Assembly (NCBI GenBank): GCA_029934265.1
Contig: JAOZMN010000002.1
Span: forward strand, 11,674 to 29,511
Direction of reading: 5' to 3'
DNA length: 17,838 nt
From: Bacteroidales bacterium
Lineage (GTDB): Bacteria > Bacteroidota > Bacteroidia > Bacteroidales > JAADGE01
Positions within the stretch are counted from its first letter, which is position 1. Every line of letters begins with the position of its first letter. Under the pieces are notes generated by a model. That model did not search any database, was not told where the DNA came from, and was given only the letters and a program-made list of their open reading frames with translations. The position numbers and the translations under genes are program-made. This document shows positions 1 to 7,332 of this stretch, piece after piece.

Positions 1-213
1 TAATTCCTCGTCATCGTCATCGGGCAAAGAGTTTTCCCATTCCTGAAATTTTGGCAATAAACTTTTATACAGAATATCGTATTCATGTTTTTTTAGCTTC
101 TCGTATCCATCCGGTATTTTTGTAGTTGATGTTGCCGGATATGCAACCTGTATGCAATCTTCCGGCATTTGTATAGAGTTCTGTCCCCAACGCCTAAATA
201 TAATGTGTTCCAT
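1..213 (-). CDS. Unknown phage protein, C-terminus cut off by window edge
   Basis: A leftward reading frame opens with ATG at 213 and stays open for 71 codons to the window edge, so only the N-terminal part is seen. It begins MEHIIFRRWGQNSI and has an acidic stretch (DDDDEE) just before the edge. It starts 3 bases after the stop of the fibre-like gene at 217, which suggests translational coupling and membership of the same operon. I do not recognise the family. A small tail-fibre accessory protein would fit the position, but this is inference from context only. Confidence 0.6.
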   Translation of the reverse strand, partial: MEHIIFRRWGQNSIQMPEDCIQVAYPATSTTKIPDGYEKLKKHEYDILYKSLLPKFQEWENSLPDDDDEEL

Positions 214-216
214 AAT

Positions 217-1524
217 TTAATTAATATTTCTATCGTTAATAAAATCCTGTTTAAATCGTATCCAATCGCTTACTGCTTGCAATGTTGCAGTTGTATTAAA
301 AGTTTCACGAGTTCCCGAAATCATAAACATTAAAAGCACTGTCGGTATATTCAAAGTGTGCTGTGCTACTTGAATATTATTAATGAAAAACAAAGCATTA
401 TCAGGGCGTACAATTATTTTAAAAACAAGCACAGTATCAAGTTCTATCGGAATATTTGTTTCCGTATAAGTTGATGTTCCCGATGCCATTGTTAATGTAC
501 GCCAAAAACCTCCGGAGTATAAATCATCGTGCCTTGCCTCCAATGCAACTGCATGAGTAACATTCTTGATATAAGTTGAATGTTTATGTAAACCTGCCCT
601 AAAAAAGCCTTTATTATCAATATCATGCAAGCGGTTTTTAAGACTAAAATCACATTCAAAAACACACTGCCCCAGGCTTAAATCCACAAAATTGACACTT
701 GAAGTCATTTGTAAACTTGCTGAACTATCTACTTGGTCATCAAGTCGTAAATATACGTTTCCTATGCCTCTTATTGCAATTTGCCCAACAGATCCACCGT
801 TTCTGGTTCTGTTATTAAGTCCGTTTCTGTAGGAGTCCTCAAAATCATAAAACTTGTAAAAAGTTTTTGTTTCAGGTTCGTTATCTATTCCGAAATCGTA
901 TTTTTCTACAATGCTGTCAGTAAGAATATTTGATTTGTCCTTGTCTGCAATTTTGAGCTGAAAAACAATAGCAATACTATCTGTCGGGATTGAACTTAAT
1001 ACATAATTTCCTTGATTATCAAAACTATCGACACTAATATATTGATTGCTACTATTAGTTGCAGTTTTGTCAATTGGCTTTTGGTTTTGGTCAATTTCGA
1101 CTGCAAGAGCATCAATTCCGTTTTCATATCTGTCAAAAAGTACGGAACTTTCATTGGGGATTTGAACTTGTCCTGTTTGGTCTGTTCCAACGATTTGGAA
1201 AACTTCGTAGATTGTTTCATTTGTTTCTAAATTAATTATTCTGTTATCAACCGCCGGAGATACTCCTCCGTTTAACTCAAAAAAAAAAGCGGTATTTAAT
1301 TGTTCTATAAAATCGGCTCTGTCGGTTGCCGGCAAATTTGTAACACTTTCCCATGATAAGTGATAAGCATTTTCAGTTTTTTGCGGACTTGCAGTACTTG
1401 TTATCAGTACAATATTATTATTCTGTGGGTGTGGTAATACATTCTCACGTCCCGAAAATCCGTGTGGAAGTCCGTTGTTATCGTAAAGTATTACCCTGCC
1501 GTCTGTGGTTCTTGTTATTAGCAT
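217..1524 (-). CDS. Tail-fibre-like protein with C-terminal lectin-like domain
   Basis: This 435-residue protein starts with ATG at 1524. The N-terminal 100 residues (MLITRTTDGRVILYDNNG...) look like a particle-attachment module. The middle is polar with few cysteines. From about residue 215 to the end, alternating hydrophobic strands resemble a concanavalin A-like jelly roll: FYDFEDS near 225, VYLRLDD near 258, a VFECDF strand, FFRAGLH, then VLVFKIIVRPDNALFFIN and a closing WIRF. Such domains in phage fibres bind surface glycans. It is the penultimate visible gene of the leftward operon, 48 bases after the membrane protein and 3 bases before the partial gene. Host-receptor binding is inferred from fold impression and context, not from a clear motif. 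A decoration or other adhesive structural protein is the alternative. Confidence 0.6.
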   Translation of the reverse strand: MLITRTTDGRVILYDNNGLPHGFSGRENVLPHPQNNNIVLITSTASPQKTENAYHLSWESVTNLPATDRADFIEQLNTAFFFELNGGVSPAVDNRIINLETNETIYEVFQIVGTDQTGQVQIPNESSVLFDRYENGIDALAVEIDQNQKPIDKTATNSSNQYISVDSFDNQGNYVLSSIPTDSIAIVFQLKIADKDKSNILTDSIVEKYDFGIDNEPETKTFYKFYDFEDSYRNGLNNRTRNGGSVGQIAIRGIGNVYLRLDDQVDSSASLQMTSSVNFVDLSLGQCVFECDFSLKNRLHDIDNKGFFRAGLHKHSTYIKNVTHAVALEARHDDLYSGGFWRTLTMASGTSTYTETNIPIELDTVLVFKIIVRPDNALFFINNIQVAQHTLNIPTVLLMFMISGTRETFNTTATLQAVSDWIRFKQDFINDRNIN

Positions 1525-1572
1525 ATTTGTTGTATTTTTAATTATTTAACTTAAGGACGTTTTCATAATTAT

Positions 1573-2163
1573 TTAAAGGTTTGAGTAATAAGATTTTGCG
1601 TTTGTAATTACAGATGTAAAATAAGTTTCTATATAATATAAGGTGTCTTGCATATCTCTTGTATCGCTTTCTCCTTTGTCGAAAACATGAGTATATAAAC
1701 CATCTTTAAAAGTTTCAGTATCAAAAGCTGACATAAATTCGGCAAGGCTTTTTTCCTTGTATCTCAATTTTTTCAATGAATTAATACAACTGTCGTACAC
1801 CGTGATAACTACACTTGATATTGCTTTTTTAATAATTGCCTGCCTTTTGGGTTCTGCTCTGTGGTTGTGGTGAAATATTCGCATAATTTCAACTTTTACG
1901 GTATTTTCCGCTTGTCTCAAAGAAGCTGTTATAATTTCCTCCGTCGATTGCAAATTAAGACTATTCTCCTCTCTATCTAACAAAATTTGAATAAGCCCTG
2001 CAAGTTTATCGAATGCAGATATTGTTTTATCGGTATTCTTGTTATTGTTTTTCGTTCCTTTGCGTAAATAAAATATAACAACAGCAGTAAGTGCCAGTAT
2101 TGCAATAGCAACAACACCTTCCCATGTCGGGTGTTTAAAAAATTCATCAAGTTTTAAGTTCAT
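1573..2163 (-). CDS. Single-span membrane protein, function unknown
   Basis: This is a 196-residue protein. I chose the ATG at 2163 (MNLKLDEFFKHPTWEGV); the frame could begin six codons earlier at a GTG (2181), but GTG starts are less common and the longer form adds only MKQDFK. One hydrophobic segment at about residues 17-34 (VVAIAILALTAVVIFYL) is followed by a basic LRKG and an Asn/Lys linker, which predicts a single membrane span with a large cytoplasmic tail. The rest is charged and largely helical. The gene lies between the Mu F-like gene and the fibre-like gene, 156 bases after the former. A lysis or superinfection role is conceivable for a one-span phage protein, but no holin, spanin or lysozyme motif is visible, so I leave the function open. 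Confidence 0.7.
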   Translation of the reverse strand: MNLKLDEFFKHPTWEGVVAIAILALTAVVIFYLRKGTKNNNKNTDKTISAFDKLAGLIQILLDREENSLNLQSTEEIITASLRQAENTVKVEIMRIFHHNHRAEPKRQAIIKKAISSVVITVYDSCINSLKKLRYKEKSLAEFMSAFDTETFKDGLYTHVFDKGESDTRDMQDTLYYIETYFTSVITNAKSYYSNL

Positions 2164-2219
2164 TTTAAAGTCCTGTTTCACTTTAAACTTAAAAATTAAT
2201 AGTTTAAAGTGTAATTATG

Positions 2220-2250
2220 TTTGTAATTAATAATTATTGTTGTATCTTTG
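2220..2250 (+). promoter_or_regulatory. Bacteroidota-type promoter, plus strand
   Basis: TTTG at 2220-2223 and TATCTTTG at 2243-2250 are separated by 19 bases. This matches the Bacteroidota housekeeping consensus (a TTTG-like -33 box, then TAnnTTTG about 19-21 bases on). Transcription would start near 2255-2257, four bases before the left arm of the long inverted repeat at 2260. It points rightward, against the surrounding leftward operon, and no plus-strand gene of the usual type follows. Confidence 0.6.
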
Positions 2251-2255
2251 CAGTA

Positions 2256-2329
2256 AATCAAGTTTCAATATGTCATTCGCGCCGGGCAGAGGACTCCGGA
2301 ATAGACGTTTTATTGAAACTTATTTTTTT
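2256..2329 (+). ncRNA. Candidate small structured RNA ending in a hairpin and T tract
   Basis: From the predicted start near 2256, an RNA of about 74 bases would consist almost entirely of one long hairpin. The outer stem is AAGTTTCAATA (2260-2270) paired with TATTGAAACTT (2311-2321), 11 perfect pairs. Inside it, GTC/ATTC (2272-2278) can pair with GAAT/GAC (2299-2306) around one bulged A. Within that, CGG (2283-2285) can pair with CCG (2296-2298). Seven T follow at 2323-2329, as in an intrinsic terminator. The loop is GC-rich, unlike the flanking DNA. The 3' end overlaps the last bases of the Mu F-like gene in antisense. Function is unknown; a host-type repeat element or a mobile cassette are alternatives. 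Confidence 0.4.
2260..2329 (+). terminator. Extended hairpin with T tract (rho-independent terminator, plus strand)
   Basis: The 11-bp inverted repeat 2260-2270/2311-2321 is followed on the plus strand by A then seven T (2323-2329). On the minus strand no T run follows, so the hairpin is terminator-like only for rightward transcripts. The 40-base interior is long for a simple terminator, which is why it is also listed as a candidate RNA. Confidence 0.45.
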
Positions 2330-3576
2330 GTAATATACTTTTCTATATCTGTCGGCAGTCCTGTTTTAAGTTTGCTTTTATCTATTCCATTAAGAATTAC
2401 ATACAAATATTCTGAATTTAAATGTTTGTGAATTTTTACATTTATAAAACGTTCCGTATTATTTATTATAGTCGAATAATAAAAGAAATATGCAGTATCT
2501 TTGTGTTTTCCTTTTTGTACGTTTGTCCAACCAAGATACTTCCAATTATCAATATCATCATTTATATTAAGTAAATAAGCCCTTACATCAATATCTAAAT
2601 TGTGATGTAGTACTTCTTTTACTGATTTTCGCATTAAAACTATTTCTCCTGTTTTAATGCTATCTGATAACAGTACAGTTCCTTTGTAGGCATCAATAGC
2701 TTTTTTAAAATTATTGATTTTTTCCTCAATTTCTTTAGCATATAATTCAGTTGCCGTTTTTTCAATTTCTGCTTTCCTCTCTTTTTGCACCTTATAATAA
2801 GGGTGATTTGGAGGAAATGGCTGTGCAGTTTTACCGGGATTGTAAGCAAATATTTCCTCTTTGGGTGTAAAAACGCCCTCGGTTGCTTTTGTTACCTGTT
2901 CCGGCTTTGTTGGTTCGTAAAAATCTTTAAGTACCTGTATTACTCTACATCTGCAACGCCAGCCGTTCGGAGGAATATGAGAGTCCCAAAACTCATCTTC
3001 CATTGGTAAAGTAATATTATTCAGTTTAGAGTGTTGGTCTCTTACACGCTCATCACCGGCAGTTCTGTACTGCAAATAAAATTCTACTTCGTCCTTTGCA
3101 TCTTTTTCGTACTGATTCCATTGGCTCGCTGACAATGCAGTAGAAATAGCCGTATCATATTCAGCTTTTAAGTACGAACCGTTGTACGTTTTATTAATAC
3201 TTAAAACTTTATCTCTAAACTTATTGAATGGCAATATTTTGCCGTCCGCTCCGGCAAGCATACCGGATATTTCAAGTAATTGTTTTTCGGTTTTGAAACC
3301 GCTGAATATCCATGCTTGTTTTGTTAGTTTTTCAATAAAAACTTTGTCCGGCTTAAAACCTACACCAAGTTTTTTAATACTTTCGGATATTGCATTTTCA
3401 AAAGTTTTGGCAGTTTCCGATAGTAATTCTTTTGCCTGTTCAAGTTGTAATAAGTCCTTTGGTAAACTTGTTTTTTCAGCAAGTGTATGTACTTTTTGTA
3501 TCAGTTTATCAAATACAGACTTGATTTTGTTTGATATTGAAAGTTCTTCAATACTATTACTATCAAATTTAAACAA
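2320..3576 (-). CDS. Mu F-like (SPP1 gp7 family) minor head protein with C-terminal nuclease-like domain
   Basis: This 418-residue protein binds the portal vertex in related phages and is usually ejected with the DNA. The family signature is clear: YRTAGDERVRDQH (170-182), then DEFWDSHIPPNGWRCRCRV (194-212) with the paired cysteines 208 and 210. After a Pro/Lys linker and a coiled segment (about 262-295), residues 300-400 form a separate compact domain (GTVLLSDSIKTGEIVLMRKS, HH at 324-325, KYLGWTNV, FFYYSTII, FINVKIHKH). It resembles the phage barnase/EndoU/colicin E5-D/RelE-like nuclease domains (PBECR group) fused to Mu F proteins in polyvalent-protein surveys; this assignment is by resemblance. 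The only usual start is TTG at 3576; the frame is open further upstream into the portal gene with no ATG, GTG or TTG, so the true start is uncertain. Confidence 0.85.
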   Translation of the reverse strand: MFKFDSNSIEELSISNKIKSVFDKLIQKVHTLAEKTSLPKDLLQLEQAKELLSETAKTFENAISESIKKLGVGFKPDKVFIEKLTKQAWIFSGFKTEKQLLEISGMLAGADGKILPFNKFRDKVLSINKTYNGSYLKAEYDTAISTALSASQWNQYEKDAKDEVEFYLQYRTAGDERVRDQHSKLNNITLPMEDEFWDSHIPPNGWRCRCRVIQVLKDFYEPTKPEQVTKATEGVFTPKEEIFAYNPGKTAQPFPPNHPYYKVQKERKAEIEKTATELYAKEIEEKINNFKKAIDAYKGTVLLSDSIKTGEIVLMRKSVKEVLHHNLDIDVRAYLLNINDDIDNWKYLGWTNVQKGKHKDTAYFFYYSTIINNTERFINVKIHKHLNSEYLYVILNGIDKSKLKTGLPTDIEKYITKK

Positions 3577-3597
3577 ACTGTAAAACTCGTTTAAATC

Positions 3598-3622
3598 AAT
3601 TAATTCAGTTTTTTTTTTTCGG
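3598..3622 (-). promoter_or_regulatory. Possible -1 frameshift site between portal and Mu F-like frames
   Basis: Reading leftward, the portal ends ACC GAA AAA AAA AAA CTG AAT TAA. Slipping back one base on A AAA AAA gives ...AAA ACT GAA TTA ATT GAT TTA AAC GAG, which continues without a stop into the Mu F-like frame. The predicted joint reads ETEKKK-TELIDLNEFYS-, producing a fusion of about 824 residues. No downstream stimulatory structure was identified. A homopolymer sequencing error could create the same picture. Confidence 0.35.
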
Positions 3623-4793
3623 TTTCCGTTTCCGTAACCGTTGGTATTGCTTCTTTTTTCAGCAAATCAATATATTGAAATTTTGCATCTTTAAGAGGGT
3701 ATCCGTGATATGTTAAAAAAGGAATAAGTTTATCGTTAATAACTCTTTGTATTCTGCTTAATCTTCCTTTTACATAAGTATTCAATACTCGCTCCTGAAC
3801 CTCGGCAGAACCTACATAACTTTTCTCATCAGATGTTGCCGTTTGTCCGTTTATTAGTTTGGAAATGTAAGCATCGCACATCTCTGCGGTATCCTTAAAT
3901 TTAGCGTGTCCGTTGTCCGTTCCTTGCGGTTGTACTATATTAAATTGAGTTTCCGGGCTACCAATTACATATCCATTTGAACCGAAATTTGCAGCAAATT
4001 GTTCCAACTCATCAAGTTCCGTTTCGTTGTACTTATCAGTTGTTACAGACAATAGAGGCATACCGAATTTCTCGTTAAAACCTGCCCAGTCTATCCGAGC
4101 ATCTTTTTTAAAAAGAATTTCGATAATTGCAGTGAGCAGTAAACCAAGGTCTTTTTTATTGCCAATTTCTACAAGAAACCAATTATTAAGATTTTCACCG
4201 TAAGGAATGCCCTCTGTAACATCATGATTAATATCTAATATTACCGACTGAAATTCAGGAATAACATGCAAGCGGTCTATAAGTTTTATATCTTTAAATT
4301 TGCTGTCGTACAACCAACCGAACTCAATAAGCGAATGTCCCCAAAACTCCTGGTCGGTAGCATAAGTTACAAAATCAGTAAACCAAGATGTTTCAAAAAG
4401 TTTCTTAAGTTCTTTGTTTTCACTTTGGTTTGTCAGTATCTGAAATTCCGATTGTTGTACTGTAAAATGTGCCGTTCGGAGTTGTGAGCGTAAATGTGCA
4501 TCACGTTCAATTATTTTTTCATACAAAGAATAAAGCGGTTTTCTGTCTGGTCTGTCAATATCCTTTGCAAGATATACCGCTTGCTGAAATACATTCATTT
4601 CAACATCAATATTTAGCCGACGTTCTTGTAATAATTTTGATGAAATTTTACGTCTGCTTTTGCCTGTTATTATTGGTTCTTTGTCCGTTTTTTTACTTTC
4701 GGCAAGCTTTACCGTTTCCTTTGCAAGTTCAAGTGATGCCGGTTCACTTACAAGAGTAGCCTTACCGAATATGTTTTGTCCGAATATTTTCAT
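3600..4793 (-). CDS. Portal protein, DUF935 family (Mu gp29-like)
   Basis: This 397-residue protein should form the dodecameric DNA channel at one capsid vertex. Family marks seen: DAHLRSQLRTAHFTVQQSEF (about 98-117), DQEFWGHSLIEFGW (147-160), a central DWAGFNEKFGMPL segment, and near the C-terminus LINGQTATSDEKSYVGSAEV followed by a helix with an ERV motif. This matches the DUF935 pattern of Gly-Gln-Thr and a Ser-Ala-rich patch. The length is somewhat short for the family (Mu gp29 is about 500 residues). ATG at 4793; it lies 29 bases after the DUF1320 gene. The coding end carries 11 consecutive A on the sense strand (3609-3619 as T on plus), just before CTG AAT TAA. This is a potential slippage site into the following Mu F-like frame. 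Confidence 0.92.
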   Translation of the reverse strand: MKIFGQNIFGKATLVSEPASLELAKETVKLAESKKTDKEPIITGKSRRKISSKLLQERRLNIDVEMNVFQQAVYLAKDIDRPDRKPLYSLYEKIIERDAHLRSQLRTAHFTVQQSEFQILTNQSENKELKKLFETSWFTDFVTYATDQEFWGHSLIEFGWLYDSKFKDIKLIDRLHVIPEFQSVILDINHDVTEGIPYGENLNNWFLVEIGNKKDLGLLLTAIIEILFKKDARIDWAGFNEKFGMPLLSVTTDKYNETELDELEQFAANFGSNGYVIGSPETQFNIVQPQGTDNGHAKFKDTAEMCDAYISKLINGQTATSDEKSYVGSAEVQERVLNTYVKGRLSRIQRVINDKLIPFLTYHGYPLKDAKFQYIDLLKKEAIPTVTETETEKKKLN

Positions 4794-4822
4794 CTAATAT
4801 AATTGTTAATAGGTCTCTGACC

Positions 4823-5248
4823 TTAAAAAGCATTAAAATCACGTCTCTCATTACTGCCCCAACGCAAATTAGTTTCAGGTCTGCCTGTATCTTCTCTAAT
4901 TAATTTAGTAAGAGATGTATTTCTTTTCCCCTGCTCAATAAATTTGATTTCCGAAATTGTATCATCATAATTTTTTACAACTCTCTCTGGGACATGAATG
5001 TCCGCAACACGTTCGTAAATAAAATAAAGTACCAAATTAAGCATCCAGCGGAGTAAATTACTGTGCCTGTCATCTCCTGTTTTTGCAAATTCAGTATCTA
5101 AATCGTACTTATCGAAAAAAGCATCTTGAATAATTGCCATTGCCGTTTGTTCAGCATCATCAAGTATGCTGTCATTACTGTTTGTAATTTGGTTTCTTAT
5201 ATCATCAGAAACCTTTAAAACAAAATCTATAGTCGTTAAAAAAATCAT
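4823..5248 (-). CDS. DUF1320 family head-tail connector (Mu gp36-like)
   Basis: This is a 141-residue protein starting with ATG at 5248. It shows the DUF1320 layout: an N-terminal helix pair with DDAEQTAMAIIQDAF, a short link with KYDLDTEFAKTGDDRH, a strongly hydrophobic helix RWMLNLVLYFIYERV (about 67-81), then VPERVVKNYDD. In Mu and relatives the gp36 protein is encoded after the capsid gene and is thought to act in the head-tail joint. Here it lies between the large terminase and the portal, 44 bases after the former and 29 before the latter, which is an unusual location. The C-terminal RWGSNERRDFNAF is rich in Arg and Asn. The family assignment is by pattern, so moderate confidence. Confidence 0.75.
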   Translation of the reverse strand: MIFLTTIDFVLKVSDDIRNQITNSNDSILDDAEQTAMAIIQDAFFDKYDLDTEFAKTGDDRHSNLLRWMLNLVLYFIYERVADIHVPERVVKNYDDTISEIKFIEQGKRNTSLTKLIREDTGRPETNLRWGSNERRDFNAF

Positions 5249-5265
5249 ATTTTAAAATTGTTTTG

Positions 5266-5290
5266 AGTTGTTAAGTATTACTTAACAACT
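5266..5290. repeat. 25-base palindrome between terminase and connector genes
   Basis: AGTTGTTAAGTA (5266-5277) and TACTTAACAACT (5279-5290) are perfect reverse complements around a single central T. The palindrome lies 3 bases beyond the terminase stop, within the 44-base spacer. No T run follows on the minus strand, so it is unlikely to be a standard terminator. It could be an mRNA processing or stability hairpin, or a protein-binding site. Confidence 0.7.
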
Positions 5291-5292
5291 GA

Positions 5293-6831
5293 TTATTTCC
5301 AGCCTCTTTTTGTATTCTTATTCATTTTGCCGGTTCTTGGTTTGGTTCTGCGAGTCCTTATATAAGTTTCCAAATATGATATTGCCTGCTCATCGGCATC
5401 TGGTGCGTCATCGTGTGTTCTGTATCCGGGTTCTATTCCGTAAAGCTGTTGTAAACCGGTTTGTGTATCTTTGTGCGGTTTTCTTTCATCAGTATAAAAT
5501 ATTCTACTGTTTTGATAATACGGTTGTAGTTTTTCAATTCTTAAATATTTCTTACCTTTTGGAGTATCAACTTTTACAATTCTCAAATCAACATTAAATT
5601 TTTTCTCGGCTTCAATAATTGTTCTTTCTACTTCATCATTCCAAAATTGAGACTCAAACCTCCATTTTATCAATATAGTAGGCGGTAGCATTATTTGATA
5701 TTGACACATCCACTCCACAGCTTGTTTCATTTTTGTTTGTTTCACAAAACTATCTATGTACCAAAAATCCTTATTATATAGTCCCCAGACCCTTACAGCA
5801 TTATAATCAGATGTTTTTTTACCTGCATAAGCAATGTCCCAGTGTCCTACTATTACTTTAAATTGATTAAGTTTCGGACGTCTATCCCATTGAATTTGAG
5901 ACGATGTAAATATTTTTCCTTCTATATGTGGTTTATTGTTATACTCTGCATTTGCAGCAATAATACCTATATCCTCCTCCTCCTCTTTATAATAATCACT
6001 ATCGTATTTTTCTGCCCACCTTGGTTCGTAAGTTACAGGATTGTAAGCATCAATTCTTGAATAATACCAATTAGGGTGTTTTAATCGGAGTTCCTCTTGT
6101 ATTGTTCGGGGTGCAAAATTATTGTTTGGGTGCAAATACCGTTTACGTTTGCCGTCCATTGTAGGTATCAAATCTTTTTCAATCCAATCAACAGTCTCAT
6201 CTTGTATTCTCGGATTCCTAACAGTATCTTTATCTTCCAAATCATCACAAATAATAAAGTCAGGACGGCGACTTTTGTATCTTAAGCCCCTCGGACTTTG
6301 TCCCATTCCAAGTGCTTTGGCAATAAAACCATTTTTTGTAATAAAATATCCTTTTTCCCAATTTCCGTGCATTTGCTGACTACCAAAATCATGCTTCAGT
6401 AATTCGTTTGCTTCAAACTCTGCCTGTAAATCGGAAAGTAGGATTTTTGCTTTATCAAAATTGTTTCCTACCAATACCAAGTATGAAATATCATCATTAA
6501 CCCACAACCATAAAGGAATAAATAAATCTGCAACTACAGATTTTGCAAGTCCACGTCCCCAACGTATAATTCCTTTTATTTTTCTCTCTTTTTTTACTTT
6601 CTTAGCAAGTGAAATATGAAAGTCCGGCGATTTAATTATTTTATTTGTATCATTATCGGTGATATAATGTGCAAAATAAGTTTCTACAAAATATGCAAAA
6701 TCTTTCTTTGCACGTTTTATTCGAGCATTTTTATCTTGTTTACTTTCATTCGGATTTACATTTCCTCCTGATTTAATAAGTTCTATTTTTGCCAGAAACT
6801 GGTCTAATGCAGTCTTATCGCTTCGTTTCAT
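5293..6831 (-). CDS. Terminase large subunit (DNA-packaging ATPase and nuclease)
   Basis: This 512-residue protein powers DNA translocation into the procapsid and cuts the packaged DNA. In the N-terminal ATPase half, IIRWGRGLAKSVVADL (88-103) is the Walker A-like loop, with K97 and S98, and DFIICDDLED (191-200) is the Walker B region. The C-terminal half is an RNase H-like nuclease: VIVGHWDIAYAGKKTSDYNA (326-345) gives the first Asp (332), RFESQFWNDE (391-400) the Glu, and HDDAPDADEQA (473-483) the last Asp cluster. Length is normal for the family. ATG at 6831 lies 3 bases after the small terminase stop, so the two are translationally coupled. The C-terminus is very basic (KPRTGKMNKNTKRGWK). 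Confidence 0.95.
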   Translation of the reverse strand: MKRSDKTALDQFLAKIELIKSGGNVNPNESKQDKNARIKRAKKDFAYFVETYFAHYITDNDTNKIIKSPDFHISLAKKVKKERKIKGIIRWGRGLAKSVVADLFIPLWLWVNDDISYLVLVGNNFDKAKILLSDLQAEFEANELLKHDFGSQQMHGNWEKGYFITKNGFIAKALGMGQSPRGLRYKSRRPDFIICDDLEDKDTVRNPRIQDETVDWIEKDLIPTMDGKRKRYLHPNNNFAPRTIQEELRLKHPNWYYSRIDAYNPVTYEPRWAEKYDSDYYKEEEEDIGIIAANAEYNNKPHIEGKIFTSSQIQWDRRPKLNQFKVIVGHWDIAYAGKKTSDYNAVRVWGLYNKDFWYIDSFVKQTKMKQAVEWMCQYQIMLPPTILIKWRFESQFWNDEVERTIIEAEKKFNVDLRIVKVDTPKGKKYLRIEKLQPYYQNSRIFYTDERKPHKDTQTGLQQLYGIEPGYRTHDDAPDADEQAISYLETYIRTRRTKPRTGKMNKNTKRGWK

Positions 6832-6834
6832 AAG

Positions 6835-7332
6835 TTATCCTAATTTAATAGCAATTTCATTTACATGCTGTTCCATAAATGGTATTGATTGCATATATAG
6901 TTTAGTGTCAAACATCTGTAATGCTTTAAATATATTATCTGTTACATATAAATAAGTACTCAAAGTAACTCGGCTGTTCTTATCAACATTTTCAAGTGTT
7001 TTATTCCAATTAGCTACACCGCTGTCAATTTTTGCAGTTTCCTTGCGAAGTTCTGCAATTTGTTCTTTATCTCCTTTATCTTTAACAAGTTCTTTAATTT
7101 GCGTTTGCAATTCCAATCTGTCCGAAGCAAAGCCGTCTATAATTTTTCGGATATTTTCTATTCTGTTATCTCTGCTTGTAATATTGGCATTTCTGGCAGA
7201 ACGCCAACCAAATTTTTGCACCCATGCCGATACCGTTTTTTCGGTAACATTAACAAGGCTTGCAATATCTTTGGCAGTTCTACCCTGTTCTACATATAAT
7301 ATCCTCGCCGTTTTTTTTTCTTTATCTTTCAT
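6835..7332 (-). CDS. Terminase small subunit, DNA-recognition
   Basis: This 165-residue protein should bind the packaging-start DNA and hand it to the large subunit. The N-terminal 50 residues form a clear helix-turn-helix: AARILYVEQG-like helix, RTAKDIASLVNV, turn, TEKTVSAWVQKFGW (residues about 8-43). The middle (about 60-110) is a predicted coiled coil (ELQTQIKELVKDKGDKEQIAELRKETAKI) for oligomerisation. The C-terminal helices (TDNIFKALQMFDTKLYMQSIPF) probably contact the large subunit. This layout matches small terminases of Mu-like phages (gpP-type HTH, DUF1804-like); the exact subfamily was not settled. ATG at 7332; the stop is 3 bases before the large subunit start. Confidence 0.85.
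   Translation of the reverse strand: MKDKEKKTARILYVEQGRTAKDIASLVNVTEKTVSAWVQKFGWRSARNANITSRDNRIENIRKIIDGFASDRLELQTQIKELVKDKGDKEQIAELRKETAKIDSGVANWNKTLENVDKNSRVTLSTYLYVTDNIFKALQMFDTKLYMQSIPFMEQHVNEIAIKLG

Noticed and set aside
2260..2321. The arm sequence GTTTCAATA/TATTGAAAC recalls CRISPR repeat ends.
   Set aside because: There is a single copy with a 40-base interior and no repeat-spacer periodicity or cas gene.
2270..2431. A 54-codon plus-strand frame from ATG 2270 just downstream of the strong promoter, with basic N-terminus and hydrophobic middle.
   Set aside because: Most of it is antisense to the Mu F-like coding end, the terminator-like hairpin would stop the transcript before it finishes, and the start codon is buried at the foot of the stem. 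Kept only as a remote alternative to the small RNA.
3182..3583. Plus-strand 133-codon frame opposite the Mu F-like gene, rich in Ser, Leu and Cys.
   Set aside because: It is the antisense of a conserved coding region and shows the composition expected of a shadow frame.
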